Made by a program: the position numbers and the translations under genes. The notes under the pieces were generated by a model. That model saw nothing but the letters and a program-made list of their open reading frames with translations. It was not told where the DNA came from and did no database searches. Of a stretch of 64,000 nucleotides of DNA, positions 16,921 through 26,009 are shown piece by piece (the first letter of the stretch is position 1; each line of letters begins with the position of its first letter). Where the stretch lies: NCBI RefSeq assembly GCF_003383095.1, contig NZ_PSYW01000001.1, forward strand, positions 124,001-188,000, given 5' to 3'. The DNA is from Haloferax sp. Atlit-12N (GTDB taxonomy: Archaea; Halobacteriota; Halobacteria; Halobacteriales; Haloferacaceae).

Positions 16921-19761
16921 ATGCCAGACGGCGAGGCCGCCGCCGGAATGGACGCCTTCGCGACGCTCTCGTCGCCCGTTCGAAACGCGCTCTCGGAGCG
17001 CGGCTTCACGACGCCCACCGAGCCACAGCGTCGGGCGATTCCCCCGCTTTCCGACGGGAAACACGGCCTCATCATCGCGCCCACGGGCACCGGAAAGACG
17101 GAGACGGCGATGCTGCCGGTCTTTTCGGCCATCGCCGACGCCGAGGACCGGTTCGGGATTTCGGCGCTCTACATCACCCCGCTTCGGGCGCTGAACCGCG
17201 ACATGCGCCAGCGACTCGACTGGTGGGGCGAACAGCTCGACATCGACATCGACGTTCGCCACGGCGACACCACCCAGTACCAGCGCCAGAAGCAGGCGAA
17301 CGACCCGCCGGACGTGCTGGTGACGACGCCCGAGACGCTGCAGGCGATGCTCACGGGGAAGAAACTCAGGACGGCACTGTCGGACGTGCACCACGTCGTC
17401 GTCGACGAGGTCCACGAACTCGCGTCGGCCAAGCGCGGCGCGCAGTTGACAATCGGACTGGAGCGCCTCCGCGAGTTGGCCGGGTCGTTCCAGCGAATCG
17501 GCCTCTCGGCGACGGTCGGGTCGCCCGAGGAGGTCGGGAAGTTCCTGACCGGCGACCGCCCGTTCGAGGTCATCGAAGTCGACGTGGACAACCGCGTCGA
17601 GTTCGAGGTGGTCCGCCCCGAGGTGACGAACGAGGACGAGGCGCTGGCCGGCAAACTCGCCACCGACCCCGAGATAGCGAGTCACGTCCGGACGATTCGA
17701 GACATCGTCCGCGACCACGAGTCGGTGCTCGTCTTCGTCAACACCAGACAGACCGCGGAGGCGCTCGGCTCGCGGTTCAAAGCGCTCGGCGACCCCATCG
17801 AGGTCCACCACGGCTCGCTGTCGAAAGACGTGCGAATCGACGTGGAAGACCGCTTCAAGGCCGGCGAGTTGGACGCGCTCATCTGCACGTCGTCGATGGA
17901 ACTCGGCATCGACGTGGGGCGGGTGGACCACGTCGTCCAGTACAACAGCCCCCGCGAGGTGTCGCGGCTCCTCCAGCGGGTCGGTCGCGCGGGCCACCGC
18001 TTGGGCGTCGTCTCCCGGGGGACCGTCGTCACCGACCACCCCGACGACACGCTCGAAGCGCTCGCCATCGCCCGGCGGGCCGTCTCTGGCGAGGTCGAAC
18101 CCGCCCGCGTCCACCACGGGAGTCTCGACACCATCGCCAACCAAATCGTCGGCGTCGTCATGGACTACGGCGACGTGTCGGCCCGCCGCGCCTACGAGAT
18201 TATCACGCGGGCGTACCCCTTCCGCGACCTCGACGAAGACGACTTCCGCGCCGTCGTCCGCGAACTGTCGGGGAACCACCTCCTCTGGCTCGACGAGGAC
18301 AAGGACCTCCTCGAGAAGTCCGGCGGCACGTGGCAGTACTTCTACGCCAACCTCTCGATGATACCCGACGAGGAGACCTACGACGTCCACGACATCTCCT
18401 CGCGCCGGCAGATCGGGACGCTCGACGAGAAGTTCGTCCTCAACTTCGCCGCGCCGGGCGCGACGTTCATCCAGCGCGGCGAGATGTGGCGCGTCAACGA
18501 CGTGGACGACGAGGAGGCGCGGGTGAACGTCTCGCCCATCGAGGACCCCGGCGGCGAGGTGCCGTCGTGGGTCGGCTCGGAGATTCCGGTGCCCGCGCCG
18601 GTCGCCGGCGAGGTGGGCGAACTCCGCGACGTGGCCGCGCCGCAGTTCGAGTCCGGGGCCGACCGCGAGGCCGTCGCCCGCGACATCGCCATGCGCTATC
18701 CGACCGACGAGGCCACGGTTCGGTCGGCGCTCGGCCCCATCGAAAGACAGGTCGAGGCCGACGCGCCGATTCCGACCGCGAACAGGCTCGTCCTCGAAGG
18801 CTCGCCCCGGAAGGTGACGCTGAACTCGCCGTACGGCCACCGGGTGAACGAGACGCTCGGGCGACTCCTGTCGGCGCTCATCGGCCAGCGGACCGGTTCC
18901 TCGGTCGGCATGGAGGTCGACCCTTACCGCATCGAGTTCGACGTGCCGGGGAAGGTCCGCCCGACGACGTTCGCCGAGGTGCTCCGCGAGACCGACCCCG
19001 ACCACGTCGAGGCGCTGCTCGAACTCGCGCTCAAGCGGTCGGACTCGCTGAAGTTCACGCTCGCGCAGGTGGCCGCGAAGTTCGGCGCGCTCAAGCGCTA
19101 TCAGGGGAAGGGCCGCTTCGGCGGCGACCGCCTCCTCGCCGCGCTGGAGGACACGCCCGTCTACGACGAGGCCGTCCGCGAGGTGTTCCACACCGACCTC
19201 GCCGTCGAGGAGACGGTCGAACTGCTCCGGCGCGTCCGCGACGGCGACGTGGAACTCGCCGTCGCCCGCGAACCGACCGCCATCGGCACCGGCGGCCGCG
19301 GGTCGGGAACCGACCTGCTCGTCCCCGAGAACGCCGACGCGAGCGTCATCGAGACGGTCCGCGACCGGATTCAGAACGACCGCGTGCTGTTGGCGTGTCT
19401 CCACTGCAAGGACTGGACTCGGAAGACGAAGGTCAAGCGCGTCCGCGAGCCCGTGACGTGCCCCGAGTGCGGCGCGACCCGCGTCGCCGCGCTCAACCCG
19501 TGGGACGACGAGACGGTGAAAGCGGTCCGCGCACCGGAGAAAGACGACGAACAGGAGCGACTGACGAAGCGAGCCTACCGCTCGGCGAGTCTGGTGCAGG
19601 CCCACGGCAAGCGGGCGGTCGTCGCGCTCGCGGCCCGCGGCGTCGGCCCGCACAACGCCGCGCGCATCATCAACAAGCTCCGCGAGGACGAAGACGACTT
19701 CTACCGCGACATCCTCGAACGGGAGCGCGAGTACGCCCGGACGCAGTCGTTCTGGGACTGA
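16921..19761 (+). CDS. Lhr-type DEAD/DEAH-box DNA helicase
   Basis: A 946-residue SF2 helicase of the Lhr (large helicase-related) family, acting in DNA repair. RecA1 has the Q-motif region TPTEPQRRAIPP, Walker A APTGTGKTE at about 55-63, the DEVH box, and the SAT motif in IGLSATVGSP. RecA2 has VLVFVNTRQTAEALG and QRVGRAGHRLG (motif VI). The long C-terminal half carries the Lhr winged-helix and beta-sheet domains. Near residues 826-848 there is a zinc-ribbon-like set of cysteines (CLHC and CPEC). The ATG at 16921 is used; a second ATG at residue 10 is possible. It is divergent from the small membrane protein pair and convergent with the following gene. Confidence 0.94.
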   Translation: MPDGEAAAGMDAFATLSSPVRNALSERGFTTPTEPQRRAIPPLSDGKHGLIIAPTGTGKTETAMLPVFSAIADAEDRFGISALYITPLRALNRDMRQRLDWWGEQLDIDIDVRHGDTTQYQRQKQANDPPDVLVTTPETLQAMLTGKKLRTALSDVHHVVVDEVHELASAKRGAQLTIGLERLRELAGSFQRIGLSATVGSPEEVGKFLTGDRPFEVIEVDVDNRVEFEVVRPEVTNEDEALAGKLATDPEIASHVRTIRDIVRDHESVLVFVNTRQTAEALGSRFKALGDPIEVHHGSLSKDVRIDVEDRFKAGELDALICTSSMELGIDVGRVDHVVQYNSPREVSRLLQRVGRAGHRLGVVSRGTVVTDHPDDTLEALAIARRAVSGEVEPARVHHGSLDTIANQIVGVVMDYGDVSARRAYEIITRAYPFRDLDEDDFRAVVRELSGNHLLWLDEDKDLLEKSGGTWQYFYANLSMIPDEETYDVHDISSRRQIGTLDEKFVLNFAAPGATFIQRGEMWRVNDVDDEEARVNVSPIEDPGGEVPSWVGSEIPVPAPVAGEVGELRDVAAPQFESGADREAVARDIAMRYPTDEATVRSALGPIERQVEADAPIPTANRLVLEGSPRKVTLNSPYGHRVNETLGRLLSALIGQRTGSSVGMEVDPYRIEFDVPGKVRPTTFAEVLRETDPDHVEALLELALKRSDSLKFTLAQVAAKFGALKRYQGKGRFGGDRLLAALEDTPVYDEAVREVFHTDLAVEETVELLRRVRDGDVELAVAREPTAIGTGGRGSGTDLLVPENADASVIETVRDRIQNDRVLLACLHCKDWTRKTKVKRVREPVTCPECGATRVAALNPWDDETVKAVRAPEKDDEQERLTKRAYRSASLVQAHGKRAVVALAARGVGPHNAARIINKLREDEDDFYRDILEREREYARTQSFWD

Positions 19762-19785
19762 CGGGGCCGACTCCGGGTTCGACGC

Positions 19786-20175
19786 TTACTCCTCGATGGC
19801 CCACTCGTCGAGAATCTCGGTCGTCGCGGCCGCCAGCGCCTCGAAGTCCTGCATCGAGATGCCGTCGGTCGTGACGAAGACGCCGAAGTCCTCGACGGTG
19901 ATGCGGACGAGGTAGCCGTTTTCGAACACGCGAATCGTGTACTCGTAGTCGCCGAGTTCGGACCCGCGGTAGGCGTCCTGTGTCATCTTGAAGTCGTGCC
20001 ACTCGTTGCCGATAAAGGAGTTCAGGTCGGCCTCCTGTTCGAGGTCCTCGCGGAGGTACACCTGCACGTAGTCGAAGCGGTTGAAGTACGTGAGCGAGCG
20101 GAGGCTGTCGCCGACGGCCGTGCGGCAGACGGTGACGAGCTTTTCCTCTGCTTCCTCGGGGAGGAGATTGGACAT
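19786..20175 (-). CDS. Conserved haloarchaeal protein of unknown function
   Basis: A 129-residue soluble acidic protein. It begins MSNLLPEEAEEKLVTVCRTAVGD-like (helical), continues with RSLTYFNRFDYVQVYLREDL and a beta-rich part (YEYTIRVFENGYLVRITVEDFGVFVTTDG), and ends in a helix. It looks like a compact alpha/beta fold common in haloarchaea and I cannot assign a function. The ATG at 20175 is the natural start. Its promoter region lies in the 91 bp before the winged-helix gene on the same strand. Confidence 0.65.
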   Translation of the reverse strand: MSNLLPEEAEEKLVTVCRTAVGDSLRSLTYFNRFDYVQVYLREDLEQEADLNSFIGNEWHDFKMTQDAYRGSELGDYEYTIRVFENGYLVRITVEDFGVFVTTDGISMQDFEALAAATTEILDEWAIEE

Positions 20176-20266
20176 CGCTTCAGCCTGTGCGAGCGAGTGC
20201 CAAATAGGCGGCGGCTTCGGCAGTAGACGGGTGCGGGCTGAGACGCGGCGGTCGCCCGCGACGCTG

Positions 20267-20668
20267 CTACTCGAACGCGTAGGCGTCCCGATAGTCGCGC
20301 TCGCGCCGGATGAGCTCCTCGACGCCGTGTTCGAGGATGTCGGAGCCGAGCGACGTGGCGCGGTAGTACGAAAACAGCCCCTCGTCGTCGGCCTGCGCCC
20401 GTTTTCGCTTTTCGACCAACCCGGCGTCGACGAGTTTACTGAGGTGGTAGTGAAGCGTATTCGCCTGCACGTCGAGCGCCTCGGCCAGCGCTTTCGGGCT
20501 CCGCTCGCCGAAGTGGACCAGTCGGTACAGCAGGGTAAACCGCGTCCGGTCGCCGAGTGCGGCCTGCATGTCGAGGTACTCGTCCAGCGTGAGGACGCTC
20601 GTCGGTGGCAGCAACTCGGCGGGGTCCTCGGGGAGGCCGTCCGAATCGACCGGGTCGTTCGTCGCCAT
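20267..20668 (-). CDS. ArsR-like winged-helix transcriptional regulator
   Basis: A 133-residue regulator with a clear winged helix at about residues 32-95: GDRTRFTLLYRLVHFGERS, the recognition region ALDVQANTLHYHLSKLVDAG, and a basic wing VEKRKRAQ. The remaining C-terminal helix ends ELIRRERDYRDAYAFE and probably dimerises. It is divergent from the gene at 20767 with 98 bp between, so control of that gene and itself is plausible. No effector-binding cysteines were seen. Confidence 0.8.
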   Translation of the reverse strand: MATNDPVDSDGLPEDPAELLPPTSVLTLDEYLDMQAALGDRTRFTLLYRLVHFGERSPKALAEALDVQANTLHYHLSKLVDAGLVEKRKRAQADDEGLFSYYRATSLGSDILEHGVEELIRRERDYRDAYAFE

Positions 20669-20736
20669 CTCGGTTCGCTAGATGGAGCGTATCGATTTAA
20701 CAGTTCTTGAGTCGAACTTCACTGAAAAATCCGGAT

Positions 20737-20744
20737 TTTATATA
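20737..20744 (+). promoter_or_regulatory. TATA box of the gene at 20767
   Basis: TTTATATA 23-30 bp before the ATG at 20767, a strong archaeal TATA element giving a leaderless transcript. It also argues against the longer in-frame start at 20707. Confidence 0.6.
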
Positions 20745-20766
20745 CTACCGTGCGGTACGTGTGTCC

Positions 20767-21387
20767 ATGACGGACGCCATCTCGCGCGACGAGATACGGG
20801 CGGCGCTCGGACGGACGACCTACGACCGGTTTCTGGTCTACGTGATGGGTCCGTACAAGTCGTTCAACCTCAACTACGTCCTCTCGGAGGAGGAACTCGC
20901 CGCCATCGACATCGACGACCTCCCGGGCCCGATTCGAAAACTGTTCGCCGCGCGGGACGAGGTGGACGACGCGCTCGCGCTCCTCCGGCGGGTGCAAGGA
21001 ACGCTTCGCGCCGACCCGGGCGTCAACGCTTTTCTCGCCGTCGACGTGGACCTCAGCACCGACGAGGTGGACGCCGCGACGCAGTCGCTCGCGTTCGCCG
21101 CAGCGAGCAACGCCACGGTGTTCGTGCTGCCGTTTCTCGGCCACAACTTCGGCGTCGGCGAGGAGGCGGGGTCGATACTCGAACGGCTCTCCGAGACGCA
21201 CGGCGATAGAATCGTCTTCGTCCACGAAGCGACGGTCACGAGCGAGATGATTCGCGCGGCGCGCGCCCGCTGGGACCTCCGCGTCGAGACCTACGACACC
21301 GAAGCGGAACTCCACAAGCGCATCCGCCTGTTCGTCGCGGACGTGATGAACCGCGAGCTACACGGGGACTTGGACCGGCTGGACTGA
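20767..21387 (+). CDS. Conserved haloarchaeal protein of unknown function
   Basis: A 206-residue soluble protein. The first part (RFLVYVMGPYKSFNLNYVL) looks like the start of a nucleotide- or ligand-binding alpha/beta fold. The middle has LGADPG-like turns and NAFLAVDVDLSTDEVD. The second half has ATVFVLPFLGHNFGVGEEAGS and RIVFVHEATVTSEM, and resembles Toll/NDT-like sensing folds only loosely. I do not recognise a defined activity. The start follows the TATA box at 20737. A winged-helix regulator is divergent from it. The gene ends 104 bp before a methyltransferase gene that has its own promoter. Confidence 0.65.
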   Translation: MTDAISRDEIRAALGRTTYDRFLVYVMGPYKSFNLNYVLSEEELAAIDIDDLPGPIRKLFAARDEVDDALALLRRVQGTLRADPGVNAFLAVDVDLSTDEVDAATQSLAFAAASNATVFVLPFLGHNFGVGEEAGSILERLSETHGDRIVFVHEATVTSEMIRAARARWDLRVETYDTEAELHKRIRLFVADVMNRELHGDLDRLD

Positions 21388-21453
21388 CGTTCCTCGCCCT
21401 CGTCCTCTCCCTCTCGCCTCCTCTGGCCTTGTTGATTGATACTTCATAGCACA

Positions 21454-21464
21454 TTAAATATAAT
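21454..21464 (+). promoter_or_regulatory. AT-rich promoter element of the methyltransferase gene
   Basis: TTAAATATAAT about 32 bp before the ATG at 21492, the only AT-rich stretch in a GC-rich neighbourhood and well placed for a TATA box. Confidence 0.5.
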
Positions 21465-21491
21465 TTACACGAGGGCGACGAACGACTCGTC

Positions 21492-22232
21492 ATGCCCGAC
21501 GACGCCCTCGGACTGGCGATGTTGGACCGGGTTCGCGGCTGTCTGCGCGCTCCGTGCGTCTACCGCGCCGGCGACGACGCCCGTGGTACTGCCGGCGACG
21601 CGCACGTCTACGAGAACTATCTCGTCCCGTCCGAGCGGTGGCCCGCCGCGAAGCGGGAGTTCGTCGACTCGCTTCGGACGCCCGTCCTCGACGTGGGGTG
21701 CGGCGCGGGTCAGCACGCCCTCGCCGTGCAGGCGCGCGGCGAGGTCGTCGCCTTCGACGTGAGCCCGAACGCGGTTCGCGCGGCCCGCGAGCGCGGCGTC
21801 GAGACGGCGGTCGTCGGCGACATGTTCGACCCACCGGTCGAGGCGAGCCGAGCGGGTTCGTCGGCAGGAGGGTTCGAGACGGTCCTCGCCAACGGGACGC
21901 AGGTCGGACTCGCGGGCTCGCTGGACCGACTCGCCGACCTGCTCGCGTCGTTTGCCGATCTCACCTCGCCGTCCGGCGGGGTCGTCGTGGACTCCTACGA
22001 CCCGACGCGCACCGACCCCGAGCGCTTCTTCGGCTACCGGTCGGACCCGCGGGAGGGGGTCGCTCGGCGGACGTTCCGCGTCGAATACGGCGACCTGCGC
22101 GGCCCGACGCTCGACTTCGTTCTCGTCTCGCCCGCTCGACTCCGGGCGGTCGCGGCCGAGGCGGGCCTCGACGTGCGCGAGGTGACTGTCCCGAACGCCG
22201 ATTCGAGCTACTACCGAGCGCGACTGGCCTAA
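21492..22232 (+). CDS. Class I SAM-dependent methyltransferase
   Basis: A 246-residue Rossmann-fold methyltransferase. Motif I is VLDVGCGAGQHALA at about residues 63-76. An acidic residue ends the second strand (VVAFDVSPNAVRAA) and a further motif is FETVLANGTQVGLAG. The N-terminal 55 residues form a lid with DAHVYENYLVPSERWPAAKR-like features. The substrate is unknown; the lid and short length resemble small-molecule methyltransferases. It is the last plus-strand gene before a run of minus-strand genes. Confidence 0.85.
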   Translation: MPDDALGLAMLDRVRGCLRAPCVYRAGDDARGTAGDAHVYENYLVPSERWPAAKREFVDSLRTPVLDVGCGAGQHALAVQARGEVVAFDVSPNAVRAARERGVETAVVGDMFDPPVEASRAGSSAGGFETVLANGTQVGLAGSLDRLADLLASFADLTSPSGGVVVDSYDPTRTDPERFFGYRSDPREGVARRTFRVEYGDLRGPTLDFVLVSPARLRAVAAEAGLDVREVTVPNADSSYYRARLA

Positions 22233-22299
22233 GCCGGGTCGGTCGCGGCGGCACTTCGGGAGCGGGGCCGTCGCCGGCCGTCTCGATGACGCGTTACGG

Positions 22300-22617
22300 C
22301 TACTCCCAGCGGTTGGTCGCTTCGTTGCGCCGCGGGAGGAACGGAAGCAAGAGCGCGACGGCGAAGACGATGCCCGCGATGGCGAGGTACTCGGGCGACC
22401 CGAAGACGAGCGTGACGAGCGAGAACACCGAAGCCTCGCCGTCGGCGACGACCGAGACCGCGTTCGGGTCGTTGTTCAGCAACACGAGAAACATGAATAT
22501 CGCCTCGGCGAACGCGACCCGGAGGCCGGCCTTCGTCACCCACCACGTCGCGGAGAGCGGGCCGCCGGTCAACGCGTCCCACTCTCGTCGGACCTTCCGA
22601 CGCCACGCCGCGTTCAC
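22300..22617 (-). CDS. Small membrane protein next to cdc48
   Basis: A 105-residue protein from a GTG start at 22617 (VNAAWRRKVRREWDAL). The basic amphipathic start is followed by hydrophobic segments at about 30-45, 56-72 and 76-95 with a short polar loop (NDPNAVSVVADGEAS), and the tail RRNEATNRWE is charged. No family recognised. It lies 101 bp after the cdc48 stop on the same strand. The spacing leaves room for its own promoter, so co-transcription is uncertain. Confidence 0.6.
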   Translation of the reverse strand: MNAAWRRKVRREWDALTGGPLSATWWVTKAGLRVAFAEAIFMFLVLLNNDPNAVSVVADGEASVFSLVTLVFGSPEYLAIAGIVFAVALLLPFLPRRNEATNRWE

Positions 22618-22718
22618 GACACACCTCTGTTGCGAGTGAACATAGCACACAGTACGCGGCGAAACGAGATAATCTCGCAGGCGGTGTGGGGCCGCGGCTT
22701 CTCCGGTGGTGCCGCCCG

Positions 22719-24929
22719 TCAGACCTGCGTCGGCGAGACCGATTCCAGCGCCGCGTCGAAGTGCGCGCGAGTGATGCGAACCTCGTCGGCGTGCTCGTTC
22801 GCCTCGGTGCCATCGTAGGCGTCGGCCACGTCCTGAATCGCCCGGAGCGCGGCCTCGCGGCAGACCGCGGCCACGTCGGCCCCGGTGTAGCCGTCCATGT
22901 GTGCGGCCACGTCGCCGAGGTCCACGTCGGTTCCGAGCGGCTTGTTTCGGACGTGCACGTCGAGGATGGCGCGGCGCGCCTCGATGTCCGGTGCGGGAAC
23001 TTCGACGTGGGTCTCCAGCCGACCGGGGCGGAGGAGCGCGGGGTCGAGCGCGTCCCGTCGGTTCGTCGCCGCGAGGACGACGAGGTTCGGGTTGTCGGCG
23101 GCGTTGTCCATCTCCGTCAGGAGTTGCGAGACGACGCGTTCGGTGACGCCCGAGTCCGACCCGGCGCTGTCGCGGTCGGTGGCGATGGCGTCTATCTCGT
23201 CGAAGAAGACGATGCTCGGGGCGGCCTGTCGGGCGCGGTCGAACACCTCGCGGACGGACTTCTCGGACTCGCCGACGTAGCGGTCCAGCAGTTCGGGGCC
23301 GGCGACGTGGATGAAGTTGACGCCGCTTTCGGCCGCGATGGCGCGAGCGAGCATCGTCTTGCCGGTGCCCGGCGGGCCGTGGAGGAGCACGCCGGTCGGC
23401 GGGTCGGTCGAGGCCGCCTCGAACAGCGGCGCGTAGGTCAGCGGCCACGTCACCGCGCGTTCGAGCGTCCGCTTCACGTCGTCGAGGCCGCCGACGCCCT
23501 CGAAGCCCTCGGTCGGCTGTTCGGCGACGTACTCGCGCATCGCCGAGGGTTCGACCGTCGCCATCGCCGACTCGAAGTCGGCGCGCGTGACGGTCATGTC
23601 CGCGACGGCGACGCTCCCGTCTCCGCCCTCGCTTCCGCTTCCACTTCCGCCCTCGCGGCGGACGCGCCGGAGCGCGGTCATTGCGGCCTCCTTGGCCAGC
23701 GATTCGAGGTCGGCACCGACGAAGCCGTGGGTTCGGGAGGCAAGCCGGTCGATGTCCACACCCTCGGCGAGGGGCATCCGCCGGGTGTGCACGTCGAGAA
23801 TCTCGCGGCGGCCCGCCTCGTTCGGGACGCCGATTTCGATTTCGCGGTCGAAGCGGCCGCCGCGGCGGAGCGCCGGGTCGAGGCTGTCGACGCGGTTGGT
23901 CGCGCCGATGACGACCACGTCGCCGCGGGCGTCGAGTCCGTCCATGAGCGACAGCAGTTGACCGACGACGCGGTTTTCGAGGTCGCCGCCGTCGTCGCGC
24001 TTCGACGCGATGGAGTCGATTTCGTCGAAGAAGATGATGGCCGGCGCGTTCTCGCGGGCCGACTGGAACACCTCGCGCAGTTTCTCCTCGGACTCGCCTT
24101 TGTACTTCGACAGCACCTCCGGCCCCGAAATCGTGGTGAAACTCGCGTCGACCTCGTTGGCGACGGCCTTCGCGATGAGGGTCTTCCCCGTGCCCGGCGG
24201 GCCGTGGAGGAGCACGCCCTTCGGCGGTTCGATGCCGAGGTGGGCGAACACCTCGGGTTCGGACAGCGGGAGCTCTATCATCTCGCGGACGAGGTCGAGT
24301 TCGTCGTCGAGGCCGCCGATGTCCTCGTAGGTGACGCCCGTCGCCCGGCCGTGGCTCGCGCCGTCGCCGTCGTCGCCGGTCATGCTCTTGACGGCGTCGC
24401 GGACGGTCTCGCTCGCACCCTTCGAACTGTTCGCCGTCACGGAGACGGCCGTCGCGTCAGTGACGCGGACGACACCCTCCGGTTTGGTGTTGCTGACGAC
24501 GAGGGCGGCTCCACCGAGTCGCTCGACGCGGACGCGGTCGCCCTCGCGGAGCGGGCGGTTCCGAAGTTCCGCCTTCACGACCTCCTCGATTGTCTCGCGG
24601 TCCACGCTGGTCCGCTCGAAGGCGCTGGGGCCGGCGAGCGTCACCGACCGTGCGTCCTCGACGGCTATCTTCCTGACGCGGACGCTGTCGCCGATTTTCA
24701 CGCCGGCGTTGGCCCGCGTGTCGGCGTCGACGAGCATCTCTCCTGCTTTCGCGCCGGGGCGGGCGGGCCACATCTTGGCGACCGTCTCTCGGGACCCCTC
24801 GATGACGACCGTCTCGCCGCTGAGTACGCCGAGTTCCCGGCGGGCGACCTCGGGGAGGCGGGCGATGCCGCGGCCCGCGTCGCGTTTCTCCGCGGCGCGG
24901 ACGACGAGCGTCACCCCATCTTCAGACAT
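22719..24929 (-). CDS. cdc48: AAA+ ATPase of the Cdc48/VAT family
   Basis: A 736-residue protein unfoldase. An N-terminal substrate-binding double-psi barrel (about 1-185) precedes two AAA+ domains. D1 has GPPGTGKT at 243-250 and IIFFDEID at 298-305; D2 has GPPGTGKT at 518-525 and IVFFDEID at 573-580. Arginine-finger regions (ALRRGGRFDREI and ALLRPGRLETHV) are present in both. The linker at about 427-445 is Gly/Ser-rich. The ATG at 24929 (MSEDGVTLVV) fits the family; the in-frame extension to 25100 lies under a divergent zinc-finger gene. Haloarchaea usually carry several Cdc48 paralogues, and which one this is cannot be said from the window. In archaea these enzymes feed the proteasome. Confidence 0.95.
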   Translation of the reverse strand: MSEDGVTLVVRAAEKRDAGRGIARLPEVARRELGVLSGETVVIEGSRETVAKMWPARPGAKAGEMLVDADTRANAGVKIGDSVRVRKIAVEDARSVTLAGPSAFERTSVDRETIEEVVKAELRNRPLREGDRVRVERLGGAALVVSNTKPEGVVRVTDATAVSVTANSSKGASETVRDAVKSMTGDDGDGASHGRATGVTYEDIGGLDDELDLVREMIELPLSEPEVFAHLGIEPPKGVLLHGPPGTGKTLIAKAVANEVDASFTTISGPEVLSKYKGESEEKLREVFQSARENAPAIIFFDEIDSIASKRDDGGDLENRVVGQLLSLMDGLDARGDVVVIGATNRVDSLDPALRRGGRFDREIEIGVPNEAGRREILDVHTRRMPLAEGVDIDRLASRTHGFVGADLESLAKEAAMTALRRVRREGGSGSGSEGGDGSVAVADMTVTRADFESAMATVEPSAMREYVAEQPTEGFEGVGGLDDVKRTLERAVTWPLTYAPLFEAASTDPPTGVLLHGPPGTGKTMLARAIAAESGVNFIHVAGPELLDRYVGESEKSVREVFDRARQAAPSIVFFDEIDAIATDRDSAGSDSGVTERVVSQLLTEMDNAADNPNLVVLAATNRRDALDPALLRPGRLETHVEVPAPDIEARRAILDVHVRNKPLGTDVDLGDVAAHMDGYTGADVAAVCREAALRAIQDVADAYDGTEANEHADEVRITRAHFDAALESVSPTQV

Positions 24930-25007
24930 ACCCTCCGGTTCGGTCGCTCGACCCTTGAGGGTTCGCCCGGAGTAACCGTTTTCCGGGACGGCGCGGTAAC
25001 AGTACGC

Positions 25008-25142
25008 ATGGTTGCCACGACCGAGAAAGACGGCGCGACGTGGTACCGGTGCGAAGAGTGCGGGATGCTGTTCGACGTGGAGTCGGACGCCGAGGCCCAC
25101 GAGGAGAACTGCGATACGGACAGTCCGTCGTACTTGCAGTAG
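25008..25142 (+). CDS. 44-residue zinc-finger microprotein
   Basis: A very short gene: MVATTEKDGATWYRCEECG, then a continuation ending DTDSPSYLQ. Cysteines and histidine form a C-x2-C-x13-H-x4-C arrangement (CEEC, H, C), a single zinc-finger-like knuckle. Proteins of this size and pattern are common in haloarchaea and some matter for stress responses, but the function of this one is unknown. It is divergent from cdc48 (78 bp), with an ATG at 25008. The acidic composition supports a real halophilic coding sequence despite its length. Confidence 0.7.
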   Translation: MVATTEKDGATWYRCEECGMLFDVESDAEAHEENCDTDSPSYLQ

Positions 25143-25187
25143 CGGCGCGCGCGGCGAGGGCGACGAGAGCGACGCCGGTGACGCCGG

Positions 25188-25424
25188 CTACGCCGGGTCG
25201 TGTTCGTCCGCGAGTCGCTCGGCGTGGTCCAGCGAGGTCGCGCGTTCCCAGCGGACGCGCTCGGCGTCGCCGTAGGCGAGCGCCTCCTTCAGTTCGTCGC
25301 GGAGGACGCCGACGCCGCGGCCGACGAGGTCGCCGTCCGCATCGCCGAGTTCGTAGTAGCCGTAGGATTCCGGAGCCTTTCCGATGGTCCGCTTTTCCAG
25401 CGGCTCCCAGCGCTTCCGGAGCAT
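25188..25424 (-). CDS. Small protein resembling a GIY-YIG-like fold
   Basis: A 78-residue protein (MLRKRWEPLEKRTIGKAPES). The sequence SYGYYELGDADGDLVGRGVG followed by LRDELKEALAYGDAERVRW resembles the core strand pair and helix of GIY-YIG domains (G-x-Y-x-L, then a G-x-G turn, then LRDxL). Catalytic residues of the nucleases are not all present, so it may be a non-catalytic relative. The ATG at 25424 shares one base with the stop of the upstream DUF5796-like gene, so the two are translationally coupled. Confidence 0.6.
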   Translation of the reverse strand: MLRKRWEPLEKRTIGKAPESYGYYELGDADGDLVGRGVGVLRDELKEALAYGDAERVRWERATSLDHAERLADEHDPA

Positions 25425-25852
25425 CACTCGGCGACGAACTCGTAGGAGTCCTCGCCCCAGTCGTCCTCGACGAAGACGAACACGCGACCGCGGGCGACCT
25501 CGGGGTCGGCCTCGATTTCGAATCGGTGACCGGGCACCCGCCGGACGAGGACGCCGGGGAACAGCTCTTCTTCGTCGCCCTCGCCGAGGATGACGCGGCC
25601 GACGCCGCTCGATTCGAGCACGTCGTCGTGGCTCTTGAGGTCGTTGACGTACATCATGACGCCCTCGGTCTCGGTGGGGTCGGTGACGAGGACGTGGACC
25701 TCCTTGCCGGGGGCGGTGGCGAGCGTGCCCGTGACCGCTTCGGGGACGCCCCGGTAGACCGTGGTTCGGTTGTCGATGTACTCCACTTCGACGCCGTAGT
25801 CGTGGAGTTCGACGCCGAGTGTGCTCGGGGCGATGTCGCTGCGGGCGCTCAT
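25424..25852 (-). CDS. Haloarchaeal DUF5796-like protein
   Basis: A 142-residue acidic protein without membrane segments. It begins MSARSDIAPSTLGVELHDYG and is beta-rich in the middle (VEVEYIDNRTTVYRGVPEAV, EVHVLVTDPTETEGVMMYVN). The acidic ends include RVILGEGDEEELFPGVL. I believe this family is annotated DUF5796 in haloarchaea; function unknown. It overlaps the GIY-YIG-like gene by one base (TGATG), indicating a two-gene operon. Confidence 0.7.
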   Translation of the reverse strand: MSARSDIAPSTLGVELHDYGVEVEYIDNRTTVYRGVPEAVTGTLATAPGKEVHVLVTDPTETEGVMMYVNDLKSHDDVLESSGVGRVILGEGDEEELFPGVLVRRVPGHRFEIEADPEVARGRVFVFVEDDWGEDSYEFVAE

Positions 25853-26009
25853 GGCTCACCGTTGCCGCGGGGACGGCAAAAACGTCGCGTCTCGGGACGG
25901 CTCGCGAGCGACGGTCTCGAACGCGTCGCCGCCGCGCCGGTCCCCGAACCTACGGGCGAAAACGGCACGGACCGCCACACATAACACGATGTGCCAACCT
26001 CCGGCAAGT

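Noticed and set aside
16831..19653. Long open frame opposite the Lhr helicase, ending in the small membrane protein
   Set aside because: Only the last 92 codons look like a real membrane protein; the rest mirrors the helicase gene.
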